Shown here: positions 20,532 to 25,217 of the stretch, piece by piece
Position numbering within the stretch: position 1 is the stretch's first letter
Layout of the letters: each line of letters begins with the position of its first letter
Assembly: GCA_036244855.1 (NCBI GenBank)
Contig: BQKZ01001528.1
Span: forward strand, 7,953 to 33,169
Origin: Temnopleurus reevesii
Taxonomy: Eukaryota > Echinodermata > Echinoidea > Temnopleuroida > Temnopleuridae
Reading direction: 5' to 3'
DNA length: 25,217 nucleotides
Made by a program: the position numbers and the translations under genes
The notes under the pieces: generated by a model
What the model saw: the letters and a program-made list of their open reading frames with translations, nothing else
Database searches by the model: none
Told to the model about the DNA's origin: nothing

Positions 20532-21040
20532 TTCGATGATTTCTTTTTCCGTAATGGACATACTTTTGTGGAAATGCCCAGTCAGAAAATCACATTTTAA
20601 TCCAAATGAGAATTACTGTATGCCTGAGTGTGTTGCTAAAAAAAGTCGAAATGGAATTTCAGATCAACTGCACTTCAATTGTAAATTAAAGCAAACATTT
20701 GTATTTAAGCATGGTCTGTGTTTAGAACATGAAGTACATGTACTGTCAATCTGGCGCTGCTTATTTGCTGCCAGGCACATAATTTTGATTTCTGATAACA
20801 AAACATGGAGTTGATTTAATGAAAAAAAACACCATTTATCAAAACCATTTTTATAGCACAAATGTCTTAGTTTAAGGCACTATACTTTATGTCACAATTA
20901 AATCTAACCCTTTGACTGATAGTTTACAAGTAGCAGAAAATATATTTTTTTAATTGCACCTGAACTTTTCATTTACAAGTCAGAGTACAAGATTTGAAAG
21001 ACATTTGCCTAATTCTTGTATCTTTGTATCCTTTACTTAT

Positions 21041-21091
21041 ACTCTTAATTGTTTTGTTTTGAATTTGCCGAATAAATAAAAATAATAATAA
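21041..21091 (+). mobile_element. Possible retroposon 3' tail
   Basis: TTGTTTTGTTTTGAATTTGC followed by CGAATAAATAAAAATAATAATAA looks like the simple-repeat tail of a LINE or SINE, with AATAAA words. No reverse transcriptase sequence precedes it. It lies between two degenerate copies of a ~47-bp sequence. Weak. Confidence 0.3.
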
Positions 21092-21230
21092 GATACTTTA
21101 ATTTGGCAGAAAAGGTAATCGTTTCATGAACACCTGTTATAAACGCTGACTCTGATGCAACGTAGTTTGAGAGTCGGAACTAAATCTAACCCTCTAAAGC
21201 ACGAGTTTACAGGTAGCAGAACATATCATA

Positions 21231-21413
21231 CAGTGGAAACTCGGTATAAAGAGATCTGTTATAACGAAAAAATATCTGATATAAATAAAGAGGTAAAAAA
21301 TCTGGTACCAGCTCTTACCAGCTTATTGTTTTTTAATCAGCTATAAAGAGATTACTGCTATAACAAGATACTTTTGATGGTCCCAAGCACCTCGTTATAC
21401 TGAATTTCCATTG
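21231..21413. mobile_element. pogo/Tigger-like MITE, copy 3
   Basis: CAGTGGAAACTCGGTATAAA at the left, CTCGTTATACTGAATTTCCATTG at the right, TA on both sides (21229-21230, 21414-21415). 183 bp. It is very close to copy 2 (GGTATAAAGAGATCTG, TATAAAGAGATTACTGCTATAACA shared). The parallel contig C4 lacks it near 6428 (ACATCAAACTGGAAC). Confidence 0.87.
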
Positions 21414-21591
21414 TACTTACTGGAACAGTGAAACATGGGATGGGTGATCCTTACTTCACAGCACAAGAAAATTGTCCATTTTCCATGTCTGAGCTTTGCA
21501 AACAGCAATAACATGATGAATAACACATTGAAACACACTAAAAGAGTTGCTCACACTGTACTTGTACGAAATTGTTCATGCAGCAACAACA

Positions 21592-21780
21592 TTTAGTTGA
21601 TGAGTTCCAATCAACTGCAAATTGCAATCATTAAAACATTCCCTTACACTGATCAAAAATTTGATAAAATATTTGGGACAAACCATTCAACAAATTGTCA
21701 GATCATTACCCTACTGCACAGAACTGCAATAAGTGGTGATATGTTGGAGTAAACCTCAGGCAAGATTAATTTCATGCTGT
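21592..21780. repeat. Single ~185-bp satellite-like unit in C9
   Basis: Counterpart of 6599-6779. After TTTCATGCT this copy continues TGTTGTAATAGCAGAGCTGCC, whereas the other stops at an N. GCAGAGCTGCCAACC at 21789 resembles the R5 element end. Confidence 0.75.
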
Positions 21781-21894
21781 TGTAATAGCAGAGCTGCCAA
21801 CCAAAATCCGTATTTTCCTTCCCTTTCGTTTTCTTATGGAGTACTTTATTATATGGCCATCAGTAATCACGTTTAACATTGTTATGTCCACAAT

Positions 21895-21997
21895 ACCATG
21901 TTTTTGTCTCCTTGAATCAATGGTATCAGCTGGAAAGCATCTGGAAGCTATTTATAAGATTGAGAGGTATGACATTTTGTTACAGCAAAACATTCAT
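21895..21997. repeat. 103-bp block identical to the start of C7
   Basis: Counterpart of 9941-10043 with no difference. It ends at the N at 21998. The next contig starts inside a MITE palindrome. Confidence 0.9.
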
Positions 21998-21998
21998 N

Positions 21999-22124
21999 AG
22001 GTTTAACTTAACCCAGGTCTAAGCCATTGTTATTTAGACCATTGGTTAAACTTTTGAATAGCCCGGGTCTAAATAACAATGGTTTAGTCCCGGGTTAAGT
22101 TAAACCTCGCTATTGGAATACGAG
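21999..22124. mobile_element. MITE-3-type element truncated by an N gap
   Basis: The right arm (GTTAAGTTAAACCTCGCTAT, then TGGAATACGAGCC) is complete and pairs with a left arm beginning only at AGGTTTAACTTAACCCAGGT. The expected outermost ~20 bases of the left arm (GGCTCGTATTCCRATAGCG) are missing. The N at 21998 therefore falls inside the element, as expected when a contig stops in a long inverted repeat. Confidence 0.8.
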
Positions 22125-22126
22125 CC

Positions 22127-23215
22127 AGTAAGTTTGGTAAATCGGACATACATGAACATGTACTGTACATGTACATGTATTATCAAATGTACATTCAGAT
22201 CTAAAGTCCACAACAATATTGTCAGATCGCCATATGGTAAACTATCACAGAAAATTTTAGAAATTGGTGATATGTAAGACAAAATTTTAGGCAAAAATTA
22301 TTTGACGACTGTTAGTTATAATCGCCTCACTAGTCACACACAAATTCTAAATCACAATGATAAAGTTTGGTCAGGCACATTCAGGTACAAAACCAAAATC
22401 AAAATTATCAGACAATTATAATCGTACTGTACTGAATTGCAGTCATGTAGTTAGTGATATATCGGATTAAACCTTAGGCAAGTACCAACACAACTGATTA
22501 TCTCTGACTTCCTCATCATATTGTAAACTGGACTAAAAATTGACAGGAATAATACTACCAGGAGTATATGACTCCTTGAACTAAAAATAATGCTTTCAAT
22601 ATGCTGTCGTGAACTAAAGCTAGAATGAATCTGTCTACAAAGAATATTGAGAATTGTCTACATTGGTAAATCAAGATATAAAATGTGTTCCTTAATCTCT
22701 ACTAGCAAATGAATTTACAAATTTATAAAGAAGCAACCAGGAGGGTGTTTCATCAAGATTTGTTGCAGAGACAATTAGTCAGCGCTGACAAATTCCTTGA
22801 TTGTGATTGGATGAAAATCACTATCGCTGACAGTTGCTATGGGAACTGTCGGAAAATGACCTCTTGTCACCGCGACAAATCTTGATGAAACACCCCCCTG
22901 ATGTGTTAATTATTTAGATATTCATAAATTTTCAAAGATTATACTTCTAATGAGGTTTGATGTGAATAAAACATTCTCAAATCATAAACACTGAACTACA
23001 AGAATTCAAGGTTTATGTACAATTATTCAGATAATTCAGTATATTAGAGGTATATATAGGCTTTAAAATTATAATAATTAGACCTTACATGCAACTATGT
23101 TTTATTGTATTTACCACATTAATATCAGAGGTAGATGTAGCAAGAAGCTAAAATGAAATATACTTTTGTACCTGTACATAAATAGATTTGAATCTAAAGC
23201 AGTACTATAGTGTTG
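22127..23215. repeat. Block V, copy B
   Basis: Parallel to 10411-11588. It contains two satellite-like units (GGTGATATGTAAGAC near 22268, GTGATATATCGGATTAAACC near 22455) and an inserted MITE at 22743-22895. An ACATGTAC palindrome cluster at 22150-22180 is local to this copy. No gene. Confidence 0.8.
22743..22895. mobile_element. MITE-4 (GGGTGTTTCATC type) with perfect TIRs
   Basis: The left end GGGTGTTTCATCAAGATTTG and the right end CAAATCTTGATGAAACACCC are perfect inverted repeats. The interior contains TCAGCGCTGA and ATTGTGATTGGATGAAAATCA. 153 bp. It is absent from the parallel position in C7 near 11270. A non-autonomous DNA transposon; no transposase in the window. Confidence 0.85.
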
Positions 23216-23637
23216 GTATTTACAGACATGTCTTATAATATTTGTCTAATTAAATTACATACAGTTCTAAAAGTGTATAAATATGAAACTCACTAAGCAT
23301 TCAGTCCACATGCAAGAATACATGTAGCTCAAATACTACAAATCTGAACACATAAATGAGTTTGTTAATTTGTGTAAATCTACAATATAAAACTATTAGT
23401 GGATTCCTGAATTTGCTCTCAAAACGAATCATTCCTAAAAATGCATAAATACATAACTTACTGTAGGTCAAGCTCTGTTTCATCAAATCTGGGTGTTCAA
23501 ATGAGTATAGATATGGGTATGATAGGAGTGGGACTAATAGTGGGGTGATGAACGGGGCTGGGCTAGAAGCAATATAAGCCCCCAAAAAGTCAGGGGCACG
23601 AACAAAACATGTTGAACTGCAATAGGTTAGGCTGATA
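23216..23637. other. Non-coding DNA between blocks V and X
   Basis: No counterpart in the window apart from weak similarity just before 23638. The minus frame 23301-23585 has no domain. Nothing else supported. Confidence 0.5.
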
Positions 23638-23856
23638 TAGAAGGGGGTATGGTAAAAATTTGGAGGTTTTTTTTATAGATCTAAAATCAGATACACTGAT
23701 GATCACAAACAAAACTCTATTTCCAAGAACACTTGAATCAGTAATGATCGGTAGAAATTGTTATTCTTTATGTATAACATTAGAAATTAATAATTGGGAG
23801 TTGAAAATAATAAAAAGAAATATAAAAGATGGATATCATTTATGCACTCCAGGGCG

Positions 23857-24018
23857 GTGTTTCACCAAGATAAGACTTTACGCACGACTTTACGTTTGAC
23901 TGGTGCCCCTTCTTGTACGTAATAATTAATAATAGTGCGCGCATTCAGCGCAAGAATTGATACCAGTCGAAGGCAAAGTTGTGTGTAACTTTAAGAACAA
24001 CTTAATGAATTACCTCCC
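23857..24018. mobile_element. MITE-2, degenerate copy
   Basis: It starts GTGTTTCACCAAGATAAGAC and contains TTTACGCACGACTT and a palindromic centre AGTGCGCGCATTCAGCGC. The right end is degraded (TTTAAGAACAACTTAATGAA, no clear GGTGAAACAC). Confidence 0.55.
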
Positions 24019-24020
24019 AG

Positions 24021-24180
24021 GGTTGTGTTTCATAAAGCTGTTCATAGGTGTGCACAACTCTGCAAACCACGTGTGACCTTTTCCTGCACTCAATGATAAC
24101 TCCTGTGATGCACGGAATCGCACCTACTAAATGGTCACCAGTCTTTCGTAGAGTCATGCCTAGTTTTATGACACACAACC
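24021..24180. mobile_element. MITE-1, copy B
   Basis: GGTTGTGTTTCATAAAGCTG at the left and TTTTATGACACACAACC at the right. Collinear with 2058-2219 of block X copy A, about 90% identical by eye. Confidence 0.75.
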
Positions 24181-24187
24181 CAGGGCC

Positions 24188-24348
24188 GTGTTTCACCAAG
24201 TTAAGAAAGATTTTAAGAACAACTTTACGCACGACTGGTATCAGTTCTTGCGCTTATTGATTGAGAATCTCATGCGTATTACAGTCGTTAACATACTCCA
24301 GTCTGTCTTAAAGTCATGCGTAAGTTAAAGAACGATTTGGTGAAACAC
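24188..24348. mobile_element. MITE-2, well-preserved copy
   Basis: GTGTTTCACCAAGTTAAGAA at the left pairs with GATTTGGTGAAACAC at the right. The interior has TTTACGCACGACTGGTATCA. 161 bp. Missing from block X copy A, where ACACCCCTGGTCAATAAAG follows MITE-1 directly. Confidence 0.78.
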
Positions 24349-25133
24349 TGTACAGGTCAATGAAGTTGGTTTCAGCAAATCCATTTTGTAGTATACATAT
24401 ATTCATTCAACATTTTGACAGGAATACATGGGAAGAAAAAAAATAGAGCAGAGGAAAAGGATAGATTAAAAAGCCACGCGAGAAGCAGATGATTTGGACA
24501 TTGTTTTCATCAATGATGCGAAAATAATCAGTAAATACTCAAAAGCAAATGAAAGAATATGAACAATAATAGCAAAGAAACAGAAAATAAAAATAAATAA
24601 CAAGAGAAAGAGGGAAAGAGAGAGAGAGAGAGAGAAATATCTGAAGCAAAATGACATATGAAATAGAAAGACCAAGACATGAATAGACAGACAATGAGAA
24701 AGAGGAAAAGACATTGGAGAAAAAGAAATGGGCAGTTACAGATATAGAGGGAAAGTAAAGCAAGCACAAACTGGGAAAAACTCGGGCACAATAGGAAAAA
24801 AGACACGAAAAGGCTGGTGATCGAATGCATTTTTCTTGTATCTGAGACAAAAATCTAATAATTTGCTAATTGGTAGTAAATATAAAACCAACCTCCTTAA
24901 TAAACTTGCTATTATAACGGTCTTAGAGGGTATATTGGTAGTATACGAGAAAAAAACTCCCCTAAAATTCCATAACATTAAAGCCCAAGTACAGTTTTGG
25001 TAAAAGCCAATATTTTTATCGCCAAATTTTGTCTTCAAATCTACTTAAAAAGAAACATGATATCATCAACATGTTGTACAAAAGATTGTACGAAAAGTTA
25101 ACAAGTTTTGGAAAAGTTATAACCTAAAGTGTG

Positions 25134-25179
25134 GAAAATATTTTAGCGTCGTAGCCCCCGACGCTAATTCAATATTTTC
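25134..25179. other. Two-step hairpin near the window end
   Basis: GAAAATATT, then TTAGCGTCG, a 7-base loop TAGCCCC, then CGACGCTAA and AATATTTTC. The inner stem is 9 perfect pairs with three CpGs, and the outer stem is 9 pairs with small offsets. It may be the middle of a foldback element or an end of something that continues outside. No gene nearby; 24983-25133 shows nothing else. Confidence 0.5.
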
Positions 25180-25217
25180 TTTCTTGATAAAGGACAGCTT
25201 CTCATGAACAGAATTGG

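Larger units (their letters stand above)
20103..21591. repeat. Block Y, diverged middle part, copy B
   Basis: Aligned with 5254-6598 at about 75-85% in the middle and higher near the right end. It contains R4 at 20325-20531, a possible retroelement tail near 21091 and a pogo-like MITE at 21231-21413. ATCTAACCCT..GTTTACA(A/G)GTAGCAGAA occurs twice (20903-20939, 21184-21221) but once in C4. Frames 20254-20508 and 20536-20814 are not supported as genes. Confidence 0.75.
23638..24982. repeat. Block X, copy B
   Basis: Parallel to 1841-3027. It contains three MITEs in a row (23857-24348), where copy A has one, and lacks the pogo-like MITE of copy A. The purine-rich part at 24420-24730 has a GA dinucleotide run at 24617-24637. 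Leu/Ser/Phe-rich minus frames at 24466-24850 are translations of that part. Confidence 0.85.

Noticed and set aside
1..25217. tRNA, rRNA or snRNA genes
   Set aside because: I looked for GGTTCGANTCC-type B boxes, Sm-type sites and conserved rRNA words on both strands and found none that could be supported by eye. A covariance-model scan would be decisive.

Overview
This is non-coding, repeat-rich eukaryotic DNA. It is AT-rich (roughly two thirds A+T by eye), with no operon structure, no credible protein-coding gene, no rRNA or tRNA, and many short non-autonomous DNA transposons (MITEs), minisatellites and microsatellites. The MITE types, especially those with GTGTTTCA-type ends and the CAGTGGAA-ended pogo/Tigger-like elements, together with the allele-like divergence between repeated blocks, suggest a highly polymorphic marine invertebrate. 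An echinoderm such as a sea urchin is the most likely, but this rests on memory of such repeats and was not searched.

The window is a scaffold of ten contigs joined by single N characters at 1024, 1681, 3848, 6780, 8432, 9940, 11589, 17907 and 21998. I call them C1 (1-1023), C2 (1025-1680), C3 (1682-3847), C4 (3849-6779), C5 (6781-8431), C6 (8433-9939), C7 (9941-11588), C8 (11590-17906), C9 (17908-21997) and C10 (21999-25217). C4 matches the interior of C9 from end to end (3849=18698, 6779=21779). C7 begins with 103 bases identical to the end of C9 and then runs parallel to C10. C3 from 1841 runs parallel to C10 from 23638. The end of C5 is a 2%-diverged copy of the start of C8. The simplest reading is that C3, C4 and C7 are alternative haplotype (or bubble) versions of C9-C10, placed upstream as separate contigs, so much of the apparent duplication may be false.

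Layout: C1 has a TIR element with a pogo-like MITE nested in it, a purine-rich stretch and a perfect foldback element. C2 is an unplaced-looking contig. C3 has two MITEs and simple repeats. C4 is the duplicate of C9. C5 has a 707-bp TCA/CCA microsatellite. C6 has a degenerate repeat rich in AGGTCA-like half-sites. C7 has an array of ~185-bp units. C8 has a mostly featureless stretch, nested TIR elements, a second foldback element inside a GGTCAT minisatellite, MITE-1 copies and a G-rich ~180-bp satellite. C9 and C10 hold the better-preserved versions of the duplicated blocks, with additional MITE insertions.

The clearest single observation is a 38-bp Illumina Nextera mate-pair junction adapter left in the assembly at 17786-17823. 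It is followed by 83 bases identical to 15769-15851. The order and strand are exactly those of a circularised ~2.0-kb library fragment, so 17786-17906 is not genomic at that place.

Nothing here supports a new protein-based biological system. The biological interest lies in the MITEs, several of which have a matching empty site in the parallel contig, and in the satellite structures.
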